Source of the DNA: Martinezella lusitana
GTDB taxonomy: Bacteria; Pseudomonadota; Alphaproteobacteria; Rhizobiales; Rhizobiaceae
Direction: 5' to 3'
NCBI RefSeq assembly: GCF_010668395.1
Contig: NZ_WUEY01000010.1
Coordinates: 124,001 to 188,000 of the forward strand
Length of the DNA stretch: 64,000 bases
Shown here piece after piece: positions 1 through 7,746 of the stretch. The position numbers and the translations under genes are program-made. Every line of letters starts with the position of its first letter. The first letter of the stretch is position 1. Under the pieces are notes generated by a model that did no database searches, had not been told where the DNA came from, and saw only the letters and a program-made list of their open reading frames with translations.

Positions 1-210
1 CTCGATCCATTCGAGATCGTCATGCGCGCCGAAGCCGTAGTTGAAGCTCGATCCCGCCAGGCCGTCGCCGTGAGCAACCTCGATCGCATCGACGCCCGCC
101 TCGTCCAGTGCGCGTGCGATTTCCGCCACCTGGTCAAGTGTGTAGCGGTGGCGCACGGCATGCATGCCGTCGCGCAGGGTCACGTCTTGAACGTAGATCT
201 GCCCGCTCAT
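1..210 (-). CDS. mhpE: 4-hydroxy-2-oxovalerate aldolase, N-terminal part (runs off the window)
   Basis: Class II pyruvate aldolase that cleaves 4-hydroxy-2-oxopentanoate to pyruvate and acetaldehyde. Only the first 70 codons are inside the window. The translation starts MSGQIYVQDVTLRDGMHAV and contains the family segments TLRDGMHAVRHRY and HGDGLAGSSFNYGFGAH, which carry the metal and substrate residues of HMGL-like aldolases. The ATG overlaps the stop of the upstream dehydrogenase gene as ATGA (207-210), so the two are translationally coupled. In known systems this aldolase forms a complex with the acylating acetaldehyde dehydrogenase and channels the aldehyde to it; the adjacency fits. The 3' end is not visible, so intactness cannot be judged. 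Confidence 0.9.
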   Translation of the reverse strand, partial: MSGQIYVQDVTLRDGMHAVRHRYTLDQVAEIARALDEAGVDAIEVAHGDGLAGSSFNYGFGAHDDLEWIE

Positions 211-1151
211 GCGGCTGCTCCTTCTCTTATCACCGCAAGCTTTTCGGCCGTGCGCAGGGCGGCAGCCGTCATGATGTCGAGATTGCCGGCATAGGCCGGC
301 AGATAATGCGCGGCGCCTTCGACCTCGAGGAATATCGTTACCTTCATCGCCGGCACATGGTGGAGTTCGTCCGGGATCGAAAGTGAGCCGAGCTGCTCGG
401 CCGATACGGGCTCGAACTGCACATCCTGCTTCAGGCGATAGCCGGGGACGTAGGATTGAACCTCGCCCACCATCGAGTCGACGGAGCGGCGCATGGCATC
501 GATATCCTGACTATGCACGAGTCCGTAGACCGTATCGCGCATGACGAGCGGCGGCTCCGCCGGATTGAGGATGATGATCGCCTTGCCGCGCCGCGCGCCG
601 CCGACGCTTTCAATGGCGCGCGACGTGGTTTCGGTGAATTCGTCTATGTTGGCGCGGGTGCCGGGCCCGGCAGACCGCGACGCGATCGATGCGACGATTT
701 CAGCATATGAAACCGGCGCGACCCGCGAGAGCGCTGCGACCATGGGGATCGTCGCCTGGCCGCCGCAGGTGACCATGTTGACGTTGCCAACGCCTGCCAC
801 TGAGGCCATGTTGACGGCGGGGACGACATAGGGACCGATGGCGGCCGGCGTCAGGTCGATGGCCCATTTGCCGTCGGCTTCCAGAATGGCGGCATGCTTC
901 TTGTGCGCGCCGGCGGAGGTCGCATCGAAGACCATGGCGATGTCCTTGTAGAGCGGCATCCGGCGCAACCCTTCGAGCCCATCGCTTGTGATCTCCACGC
1001 CCAGACGTTTGGCGCGCGCCAGGCCGTCCGATTGAGGGTCGACGCCGACCATCGCCGCCATTTCCAGCGGACCCTCCGTGCGACGCATAATCTTGATCAT
1101 CAGATCGGTGCCGATATTGCCGGAACCGACAATGGCCACTTTCACCGTCAT
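207..1151 (-). CDS. mhpF: Acetaldehyde dehydrogenase (acylating)
   Basis: Converts acetaldehyde (or a similar short aldehyde), CoA and NAD+ to acyl-CoA. The 314-residue length is usual for the MhpF/BphJ/DmpF family. The N-terminus has the Rossmann motif VAIVGSGNIGTDLMIK (residues 5-20), and the catalytic cysteine is C129 in the segment NVNMVTCGGQAT. It follows the dehydratase gene by 40 bases on the same strand and overlaps the aldolase gene by four bases, so the three form one operon. The usual neighbours from phenylpropionate or catechol meta-cleavage (hydratase MhpD, hydrolase MhpC, dioxygenase) are absent here; a sugar-acid-type dehydratase stands in their place. Confidence 0.95.
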   Translation of the reverse strand: MTVKVAIVGSGNIGTDLMIKIMRRTEGPLEMAAMVGVDPQSDGLARAKRLGVEITSDGLEGLRRMPLYKDIAMVFDATSAGAHKKHAAILEADGKWAIDLTPAAIGPYVVPAVNMASVAGVGNVNMVTCGGQATIPMVAALSRVAPVSYAEIVASIASRSAGPGTRANIDEFTETTSRAIESVGGARRGKAIIILNPAEPPLVMRDTVYGLVHSQDIDAMRRSVDSMVGEVQSYVPGYRLKQDVQFEPVSAEQLGSLSIPDELHHVPAMKVTIFLEVEGAAHYLPAYAGNLDIMTAAALRTAEKLAVIREGAAA

Positions 1152-1191
1152 CTCTCAAATCTCCTCAGGCATCCGCGGTCGCGGACGCAGT

Positions 1192-2943
1192 TCAATGGGC
1201 ATTATCCGCAACGGCGGAACCGCGGCATCCGACCAGAAAATCGAAATCCGCTCCCTTGTCGGGCTGCAACACATGCTGCAGGAACAATTGCTCGTAACCG
1301 CCTTTGGGGTGGGCCGGCGCGACCTTGTGTTCTGCCTGCCGCCGGGCGAATTCTTCCTCCGATATATCGAGATGCAGCCGGCCGGCTTCGACATCGAGTT
1401 CGATGATGTCGCCGGTCTGCACCAGCGCAAGCGGACCGCCGATTGCCGCTTCCGGTGCGACGTGGAGAACGATCGTGCCGTAGGCCGTGCCGCTCATGCG
1501 CGCATCCGAGATGCGAACCATGTCGCGGATACCGCGTTCCAGAAGCTTGCGCGGCAGCGGCATGTTGCCGACTTCCGGCATGCCGGGATATCCTAGAAGG
1601 CCGACGCCGCGCATGACGAGGATGGAGTTTTCATCGACATCCAGTGCCGGGTCGTCGATCCGCTTCCTGAAATCGGTCAGTCCCTCGAAGACGATGGCCT
1701 TGCCGCGATGCTTCATCAGCGCAGGCGTTGCTGCCGAAGGTTTGATGATCGCACCGTCCGGCGCGATGTTGCCCCGCAGCACCTTGATGCCGGCCTTCGG
1801 CTTGACGGGATTTTCAGGGGTGCGGATGACTTCGGTGTTCCAGCAGTCCGCGCCGGCATTGTTCTCGCCCATGCTGAGGCCGGTGACGGATGCCGCACCT
1901 CCGTCCACGATATCACCGAGCGCCTGCCACACGGCCGGCAGGCCGCCGGCGTAATAGAAATCCTCCATCAGGAAACGGCCGGACGGCAGGAGATCGACAA
2001 GCAAAGGCACGGCGCTGCCGAAGGCCTCGAAGTCGGCGAGGGTCAGCGGGACGCCGATGCGCCCGGCAATCGCCAGAAGATGAATGATTGCATTGGTCGA
2101 GCCGCCGATGGCCGCATTGATGCGGATCGCGTTTTCGAAGGAACGCCGGTCCAGAACCTTTGAAAGCTTGAGATCTTCCCGCACCATCGACACGATGCGC
2201 CTTCCGCTTTCGTTGGCGAGCGTGTTGCGTCGGGCATCGACGGCGGGGATCGCGCCGTTCTGCGGCAGGCTGAGGCCGAGCGCCTCCACGAGACAGGCCA
2301 TGGTGGAGGCCGTGCCCATTGTCATGCAGTGGCCGGCGGAGCGCGACATGCAGGCTTCCGCGTCAAGGAACGCTTCCGGAGACAATTTTCCCGCCCGCAC
2401 ATCCTCGCTCATTGCAAACAGGCTCGTTCCGGAGCCGATGTCATGGCCTCGGAACTTGCCGTTCAGCATCGGGCCGCCGGAGACGACGATGGTCGGAAGG
2501 TCGCAGCTGGCCGCACCCATGACCAGCGCAGGCGTGGTCTTGTCGCAGCCGCAGAGAAGCACGACGCCGTCGATCGGGTTCGCCCGAATGGACTCCTCCA
2601 CATCCATGCTGACGAGATTGCGGAAAAGCATGGCTGTCGGGCGAAGCAATGTTTCGCCGAGCGACATCACCGGAAATTCGACCGGAAAACCGCCGGCCTC
2701 GATGACGCCGCGTTTCACATGCTCGGCGATTTGTCGGAAATGGCCGTTGCACGGCGTCAGCTCCGACCATGTGTTGCAGATCCCGATGACTGGCCGGCCA
2801 TCGAACATGCGCTGCGGAGTGCCCTGATTCTTCATCCACGAGCGGTGCATGAAGCCGTTGCGGTCGGCTGGGCCGAACCATTGCGCCGAACGGAATGACG
2901 GCGGATCTTTTTCGTTTTCGTCGCTCATCGCTGTAGCCTGCAT
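1192..2943 (-). CDS. IlvD/Edd-family dehydratase, sugar-acid (L-arabinonate dehydratase-like) type
   Basis: Removes water from a 2,3-dihydroxy acid to give a 2-keto-3-deoxy acid. It resembles the rhizobial L-arabinonate dehydratase branch rather than biosynthetic IlvD: RSAQWFGPADRNGFMHRSW near the N-terminus, then GICNTWSELTPCNGH, GCDKTTPALVMGAASCDLP and GTASTMACLVEALG. By recalled alignment the Fe-S ligands are C65, C133 and C206, with K135 in the CDK motif as the carbamylated lysine. The 583-residue form starts at 2943; the in-frame ATG at 2928 (MSDENEKDPP) is an equally plausible start, as neither has a strong ribosome site. First gene of an operon with mhpF and mhpE. The true substrate is not fixed by sequence: L-arabinonate, another pentonate or a deoxy-pentonate are all possible. 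Confidence 0.85.
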   Translation of the reverse strand: MQATAMSDENEKDPPSFRSAQWFGPADRNGFMHRSWMKNQGTPQRMFDGRPVIGICNTWSELTPCNGHFRQIAEHVKRGVIEAGGFPVEFPVMSLGETLLRPTAMLFRNLVSMDVEESIRANPIDGVVLLCGCDKTTPALVMGAASCDLPTIVVSGGPMLNGKFRGHDIGSGTSLFAMSEDVRAGKLSPEAFLDAEACMSRSAGHCMTMGTASTMACLVEALGLSLPQNGAIPAVDARRNTLANESGRRIVSMVREDLKLSKVLDRRSFENAIRINAAIGGSTNAIIHLLAIAGRIGVPLTLADFEAFGSAVPLLVDLLPSGRFLMEDFYYAGGLPAVWQALGDIVDGGAASVTGLSMGENNAGADCWNTEVIRTPENPVKPKAGIKVLRGNIAPDGAIIKPSAATPALMKHRGKAIVFEGLTDFRKRIDDPALDVDENSILVMRGVGLLGYPGMPEVGNMPLPRKLLERGIRDMVRISDARMSGTAYGTIVLHVAPEAAIGGPLALVQTGDIIELDVEAGRLHLDISEEEFARRQAEHKVAPAHPKGGYEQLFLQHVLQPDKGADFDFLVGCRGSAVADNAH

Positions 2944-2952
2944 TTAGAATGC

Positions 2953-2985
2953 TGTATACAAACTACACGATGTTGTGGCTGTCAA
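2953..2985 (-). promoter_or_regulatory. Candidate promoter and operator of the dehydratase operon
   Basis: On the minus strand a consensus -35 hexamer TTGACA (2980-2985) is followed about 19 bases later by TGTATA, which lies inside the perfect palindrome TGTATACA (2953-2960). TGTATACA-type palindromes are common operators of FadR-subfamily GntR regulators. A repressor there would overlap the -10 region. The regulator is not in the window. The spacer is longer than ideal, so the promoter call is tentative. Confidence 0.4.
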
Positions 2986-3199
2986 GCATCCTGGCGCATC
3001 CTTGTAAGAGGAGCGCGCACCGACGAGCGCGGTGCGAGCACGCGTGCCGCCGCACGCCGCGATTTTCACTCGCAGGCTGCGACGTCCCCGGGGAAGGCGG
3101 ATGTCATGGCGATTTGTATCTTGCTTTATCGGTCGCGGAATTCTCCGCTTTCCAATCAGGATCGCTCCGGATGGAGGCGTCGGTTGTAGTGACGGCAAT

Positions 3200-3360
3200 G
3201 GCATATGGCGGCGGCAACGAAACGCAGGCGTCGGCCCCGATCCACAAGGGCTGCCGTCGGAAGCACGGAGGCGAGCAAGTGGCATCCGTGTATCCAATGC
3301 CCATGCTGAAGATGCGGTGTCGGAAAGGATCAATCCAGATCGAGGTGTCTGCTAGGACCC
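3200..3360 (-). pseudogene. Decayed VapC (PIN-domain) toxin remnant
   Basis: Minus-strand translation from about 3357 reads VLADTSIWIDPFRH, matching the N-terminus of PIN-domain VapC toxins (VDTSxWIDHFR, with the first acidic metal ligand D). It runs directly into GIGYTDA, which in VapC lies about 80 residues further on. After a frame change the DNA reads LLASVLPTAALVDRGRRLRF, resembling the C-terminal stretch DAHLLAS...LWTRDRRL. So the central part is deleted and the tail is frameshifted. No VapB antitoxin gene is visible beside it. This is a motif-based reading of a short sequence; a profile search would be decisive. Confidence 0.6.
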
Positions 3361-3519
3361 CTTCGTTGCAGCGTTCCGGCTGCCCGGAGCTGCCTCGGCA
3401 TCCGGCATGGTTCCTCCAGGCGCGACAAGGGGTTTTGCGGGCTATCGCCCTGCTGCTTGTCCTTTGGAAATTCATGCAGCTGTTGGGGCGTCGTGGTCAG
3501 ATGGATTACAGACGCAACC

Positions 3520-4440
3520 CTATGAATCCAGGACCCGCTCGAGGCTGGCCGACATGTCCGCTGCGACATCGCGAAGGGCACTGACAAATTTTTTTGCCTG
3601 AACGGTGCGCGTGGTCCGGGCAGGCCGCCAGACCGACAAGAGATAAGGCACGGAGACCGAAAGTTTTCGGAAGACCACATTGCGGCCCGTATGGCTTGCT
3701 GCCGTCAGCGGATTGATCACCGAAATACCCACGCCGGCCGACACCATGGCGCAAACGCTCGTTGCCGTCGTGGTTTCGGCGGCATAGTCGCGGGCGAAGC
3801 CGGCCGACAGGAATACTTCGTCGAGCTTGTGCCGATAGGGATCGTTCTGGCCGAAATAGATGAAGGGCTGGCCGGTGAAATCCGAGGGAGTCAGGGCTCG
3901 CTGCCGCGCCAGGCGGTGCCCATGCGGCAGGACGCAAACCATGTCGCCCGCAAGGATGGTTTCACTTGCGGCCCCCTCGCGTTCGGCAAGGCTCTCGGTC
4001 AGGCTCAGGTCGAAAACCTGGGTCGTCATCTCGTGCCGCAATGAAGGTTCCTCGTGTGAATGGATCGAGAAATGCATGGGTGGCCGTGTCCGCAGCAGGC
4101 ACTGGATCGCGCGGGGAATGATCGATTCCGCGTAGGCGGGAATGGTGGCGATGCGGAAATTGGCCGCGCTGCGCGTGCGAATGGCCGAGGCTGCCCGATT
4201 GATCTCGTCCAGCCCGACAAAGGAACGCAACACCACCTCATGCAGAAGGACCGCCTGCTCGGTCGGGGTCAGGCGCTTGCCGAAACGCTGGAAAAGCTCG
4301 AAGCCGAGCCGCTGCTCGATCTCGCGGATTTCGCGGCTGAGCGTGGGCTGCGAGCTTCCGAGCCGCACGGCCGCTGCCGTGAGGCTCTTGTTGACCATCA
4401 CGGCGTTGAAGACGTCAATCTGTCGCTGGTTGAGTTTCAT
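3520..4440 (-). CDS. LysR-family transcriptional regulator, divergent from lysA
   Basis: A 306-residue LysR-type regulator. The N-terminal winged helix-turn-helix (about residues 1-60) contains SLTAAAVRLGSSQPTLSREI, followed by a substrate-binding domain (about 90-300). It is transcribed divergently from a diaminopimelate decarboxylase gene, the arrangement of lysR-lysA in Escherichia coli, where LysR activates lysA in response to diaminopimelate. That parallel supports, but does not prove, the same role here. The start ATG follows the purine-rich run AGGAGGAATCACG read on the minus strand. It could also act on the peptide transporter and D-aminopeptidase genes downstream of lysA. Confidence 0.9.
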   Translation of the reverse strand: MKLNQRQIDVFNAVMVNKSLTAAAVRLGSSQPTLSREIREIEQRLGFELFQRFGKRLTPTEQAVLLHEVVLRSFVGLDEINRAASAIRTRSAANFRIATIPAYAESIIPRAIQCLLRTRPPMHFSIHSHEEPSLRHEMTTQVFDLSLTESLAEREGAASETILAGDMVCVLPHGHRLARQRALTPSDFTGQPFIYFGQNDPYRHKLDEVFLSAGFARDYAAETTTATSVCAMVSAGVGISVINPLTAASHTGRNVVFRKLSVSVPYLLSVWRPARTTRTVQAKKFVSALRDVAADMSASLERVLDS

Positions 4441-4545
4441 CGTGATTCCTCCTCAACGATCCATATCAGAAATGAATAAAAATCGCAGAAGAAGCATTTC
4501 ATAAACATGCAACAATCTGGAATTCTCTTGGGATCGCAATATTGA
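4441..4545. promoter_or_regulatory. Divergent lysR-lysA control region
   Basis: A 105-base AT-richer interval between divergent lysR and lysA. It must hold both promoters and, by analogy with other LysR pairs, T-N11-A regulator boxes. Several loosely matching T-N11-A stretches exist, but none stands out enough to place the operator. Confidence 0.4.
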
Positions 4546-5886
4546 ATGCAAATTATGATGGATACGATTGCCTCTTCCCCCACAATCAGCACGGGCACTT
4601 CCGCGCGCTGGCTCTCCCGGCGCAGCGACGGCAGGCTATATGCCGAGGCTGTCCCGCTCAGCCGTATCGCCCGCGCCGTGGGCACGCCCTTCTATTGCTA
4701 TTCCGCCGGCGCGCTGCGGCAGAACTATGCCGCGCTGAAAGCGGCAATCGCGGCTTCGGACGTTTCGATCTGTTTTGCCGTGAAGGCCAGCAGCAATGTC
4801 AACGTTCTGGCGGAACTGGCGCGCCTTGGCTGCGGCATGGATATCGTTTCGGGCGGCGAGATGGCGCGCGCGCTTGCGGCCGGCACCCCGCCGGAACGCA
4901 TCATCTTTTCGGGCGTGGGCAAAACGCGCTCCGAAATCCGCGCCGCTCTGGAGGCGGGGCTGCATCAGCTCAATGTCGAAAGCGCGGCGGAATTGGAGGT
5001 TGTGGCGTCGGTCGCCCGTGAAACGGGTATTCGCGCGCCGATCGCGCTGCGCGTCAATCCCGATGTGGATGCGCGCACCCACGCGAAGATTACCACCGCA
5101 AAGAAGGACAGCAAGTTCGGCATCGCCATCGAGGAGATTCCCGCCATTTATGCCGCCGCTTCGGCGCGAGCCGAACTGAAGATGGTCGGGCTTGCGGTGC
5201 ATATCGGCTCGCAGATCCTCGACCTTTCCCCCTTTCGGGATGCCTGGGCGGCGCTGGCGGATCTGGTGCGCCGCCTGCGTGCGGCAGGGCTGGGCGTCGA
5301 CAGACTGGATCTGGGCGGCGGATTGGGAATTGGCGACGATAGGCATGCCGGCCCGGATCTCGCGGAATATGCATCCATCATCGCCGAGACCGTTGGCGAC
5401 CTGGGCTGTGCTTTGAATGTCGAGCCCGGCCGCTGGCTGGCCGGGCGTGGAGGCGCGCTGGTCAGCGAGGTACTTTACCTCAAGGAAGGGGACGGCGCGC
5501 CGATTGCCGTGATCGACGCGGCGATGAACGATCTCATGCGCCCCGCCCTTTACGGCGCCCAGCATCCCGTACTGACGGCAGAGGCGCCGCGCCCGGCGGG
5601 GAAGGATGCCGCATGCCGCCTCGTCGGTCCGGTCTGTGAAAGCTCGGACGATTTCGGAAAATATGAGGGGCTCGGCACAATTCTAGCTGGTGATTTCGTC
5701 GTTTTCGACAATGCGGGAGCCTACGGTGCTGCCATGTCGTCGACCTATAATTCGCGCGATCTGGTGCCGGAAGTGCTGGTCGATGACGGGCAGTTCCGCA
5801 TCATTCGCCGCAGGACGAATATTTCCGATGCCCTGAAGCTGGAAGAGCCTGAATCTTGGCTGGCGGGAGATGATCCCGTTCGCTAA
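4546..5886 (+). CDS. lysA: Diaminopimelate decarboxylase
   Basis: PLP enzyme that decarboxylates meso-diaminopimelate to L-lysine. It is a fold-III alanine-racemase-like barrel with C-terminal beta domain, 446 residues. The PLP lysine is K80 in CFAVKASSN, the barrel histidine is H219 in VHIGSQ, the glycine-rich phosphate site is GGGLGIG, and the catalytic cysteine region is GPVCESSDDFG. In-frame ATGs at 4555 and 4558 are possible shorter starts. Upstream is a divergent LysR regulator; downstream at 120 bases is a peptide ABC transporter operon. A lysA beside peptide uptake genes may be a catabolic or recycling copy using imported diaminopimelate peptides (inference). Confidence 0.92.
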   Translation: MQIMMDTIASSPTISTGTSARWLSRRSDGRLYAEAVPLSRIARAVGTPFYCYSAGALRQNYAALKAAIAASDVSICFAVKASSNVNVLAELARLGCGMDIVSGGEMARALAAGTPPERIIFSGVGKTRSEIRAALEAGLHQLNVESAAELEVVASVARETGIRAPIALRVNPDVDARTHAKITTAKKDSKFGIAIEEIPAIYAAASARAELKMVGLAVHIGSQILDLSPFRDAWAALADLVRRLRAAGLGVDRLDLGGGLGIGDDRHAGPDLAEYASIIAETVGDLGCALNVEPGRWLAGRGGALVSEVLYLKEGDGAPIAVIDAAMNDLMRPALYGAQHPVLTAEAPRPAGKDAACRLVGPVCESSDDFGKYEGLGTILAGDFVVFDNAGAYGAAMSSTYNSRDLVPEVLVDDGQFRIIRRRTNISDALKLEEPESWLAGDDPVR

Positions 5887-6006
5887 ATGATAGTATGAAC
5901 CGCGGGGTTGTGCGACAGGCCTCGCGAGACTGAAACCAAGTCGCTGGTGCAGGGGCCGTGTGAGCGGTCGCTGCCGGGAAACCGAAAAACCGCCAAGAGG
6001 TGTAAC

Positions 6007-7590
6007 GTGAATAAGAAGATGAAACTGTTGTTGGCGACCAGCCTGGTCAGCCTTACCCTGTTCTCACCCGTTCTGGCCGAGAACATGCTGCGCGTCTCCT
6101 ATACGGAAGACCCCAAGACCGCCGACGCCCAGATGACGTCGGACGACTATACGCTCCCGCTGAACATCTTCGATCGCCTGATCGAAGCCGAAACCACCAA
6201 GCCGGGCGAATCCGCCCTGGTGCCCGGACTTGCCGAGAAATGGGAGATTTCCGACGACGGTCTGACCTACACTTTCCACCTGCGCCAGGGCGTGAAGTTT
6301 CACAACGGCGCCGAGCTGACGGCCGACGACGTGGTCTACACCTTCGACCGGATGCTCAATCCGGCAACCAAGGCGCTCGGCACGGATATCCTCACCTTCG
6401 TCGCGGGATCGCAGGATCGGCTCGACGGCAAGGCCGACAGCGTTTCGGGCCTGAAGGCAGTGGACAAGTACACCGTCCAGATCCAGCTCAGCCAGCCTTA
6501 CGCCGCTTTCCTGGCGCTGCTCGCAAGCCCCCAGGCCTCTATCTACAATCGCGCCTTCACCGAGGCTGCCGGCGACAAGTTCGGCCTGACTCCGGAAACG
6601 ACCAACGGCACCGGCCCCTTCATTCTGCGCGACTATACGCTGAACGACAGCCAGACGCTGGAAGCCAACGACAATTACTTCCGCGGCCGTCCGAAGCTCG
6701 ACCGGTTGCTGATCCGCGTCGTCTCGGATTCCGAGACCCTGCGGATGCTGTTCGAATCGGATGAAATCGACGTGTTCGATCTCGACTATGCTCCGACCCA
6801 GACCCCTTACTTCTACGGAAGCGACCAGTGGAAGTCGCTGATCCGCTCGGGTCCGCGCGTCGGGCTCTATTACTACAATATCAACCAGAATAAGAAGCCG
6901 TTCGACGATCCGCGCGTCCGTCGCGCTTTCCAGATGTCGATCGACCGGCAGGCCATCCTCGACAAGAACTTCTATGGCAGGGGCAAGCTTGAAGATGGCG
7001 TCATGCCCCGCGGCCTGACCTGTTACGCGGCGGCGGCCCCCATCGAGTACAATCCCGCCAAGGCGAAGGAATTGCTCGCCGAGGCCGGTTATCCGAATGG
7101 CGTCGAAATCAACCTGCAGCAGGTGTCGAGCTGGTCGTCCAAATGGTCGGACATGAACCAGATCATTCAGGCGCAGGTGGCTGAGGCCGGGTTCAAGGCC
7201 AACGTCGTCACAACCGACGAGGCGGCATATCTGGCCGCTCGCAAGGCGGGGGATTCGGACGCCTATACGCAGGTCTGGTCGGCTGACTTCAACGATCCGG
7301 ACAACTTCTTCTACACGTTCTTCTCGGAGAGCGGCAGCAAGGTCCGTGCCTACAACAACAACGACCCCGAGGTATTTACCGCCGTCGACAAGGCGCGCGG
7401 CATGACGGATCCGGCAGCCCGCTGCAAGCTCTACCAGGACCTGACGGCGCGCATCGTCGGCCAGGACGCGGCCTGGGTGCCGCTGTTCAGCCTCGATCAC
7501 AGTTTCGTCGTGCAGAAGCGGGTGAAGAACTTCGTCGTTCCTTGGAACGGTTGGAGCGACATGAGCTATTACAAGGTCGAGGTTGAATAA
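6007..7590 (+). CDS. Peptide ABC transporter substrate-binding protein (SBP_bac_5, DppA/OppA class)
   Basis: Periplasmic receptor of a dipeptide/oligopeptide importer. The GTG at 6007 is preferred over longer frames because AAGAGG lies six bases before it and the translation then opens with a signal peptide (MNKKMKLLLATSLVSLTLF, predicted cleavage after VLA near residue 24). The mature protein has family segments such as EKWEISDDGLTYTFHLRQ, VKFHNGAELTADDVVYTF and DPRVRRAFQMSIDR. Mature size of about 500 residues is normal for the class. First gene of a run dppA-B-C-D-F-like, then a transpeptidase-fold protein and a D-aminopeptidase. The ligand is not deducible from sequence; D-residue-containing peptides are suggested by the aminopeptidase neighbour. 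Confidence 0.9.
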   Translation: MNKKMKLLLATSLVSLTLFSPVLAENMLRVSYTEDPKTADAQMTSDDYTLPLNIFDRLIEAETTKPGESALVPGLAEKWEISDDGLTYTFHLRQGVKFHNGAELTADDVVYTFDRMLNPATKALGTDILTFVAGSQDRLDGKADSVSGLKAVDKYTVQIQLSQPYAAFLALLASPQASIYNRAFTEAAGDKFGLTPETTNGTGPFILRDYTLNDSQTLEANDNYFRGRPKLDRLLIRVVSDSETLRMLFESDEIDVFDLDYAPTQTPYFYGSDQWKSLIRSGPRVGLYYYNINQNKKPFDDPRVRRAFQMSIDRQAILDKNFYGRGKLEDGVMPRGLTCYAAAAPIEYNPAKAKELLAEAGYPNGVEINLQQVSSWSSKWSDMNQIIQAQVAEAGFKANVVTTDEAAYLAARKAGDSDAYTQVWSADFNDPDNFFYTFFSESGSKVRAYNNNDPEVFTAVDKARGMTDPAARCKLYQDLTARIVGQDAAWVPLFSLDHSFVVQKRVKNFVVPWNGWSDMSYYKVEVE

Positions 7591-7616
7591 GCCTGTGCTG
7601 TAATACGTCGTGCCGG

Positions 7617-7693
7617 CCGCGTAATTCCACCAACCTGATTTTGGTTTCGGAGTTACGCGGTGGGGACACGGGGCGCCTATTGCCCGTGTCCCC
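7617..7693 (+). repeat. Two consecutive RNA hairpins between the binding protein and permease genes
   Basis: First hairpin: CCGCGTAA (7617-7624) pairs with TTACGCGG (7653-7660), with a smaller CCAA/TTGG stem inside. Second hairpin: GGGGACACGGG (7662-7672) pairs perfectly with CCCGTGTCCCC (7683-7693) across a 10-base loop. There is no U-run after either. Stable hairpins after the binding-protein gene are a common way to protect its mRNA or reduce read-through, giving excess binding protein over membrane components. Confidence 0.6.
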
Positions 7694-7746
7694 CACAACC
7701 GTCCATTTGCCCTCCCGCACGGGCTCGCTGAAAGAACACTTCGCCG

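Larger units (their letters stand above)
2944..3519. other. 576-base intergenic region
   Basis: Between the dehydratase operon and the lysR gene. It holds the operon's promoter/operator (2953-2985) and a decayed vapC-like remnant (about 3200-3360). Open frames of up to about 210 codons exist on the plus strand, but they lack any recognisable domain and are rich in residues typical of translated non-coding GC-rich DNA. Nothing else is recognised. Confidence 0.6.

Noticed and set aside
2949..3584. A 211-codon plus-strand frame in the intergenic region before lysR
   Set aside because: No domain, irregular composition rich in Arg/Cys/Pro, and it runs antisense into the lysR gene and the vapC remnant.
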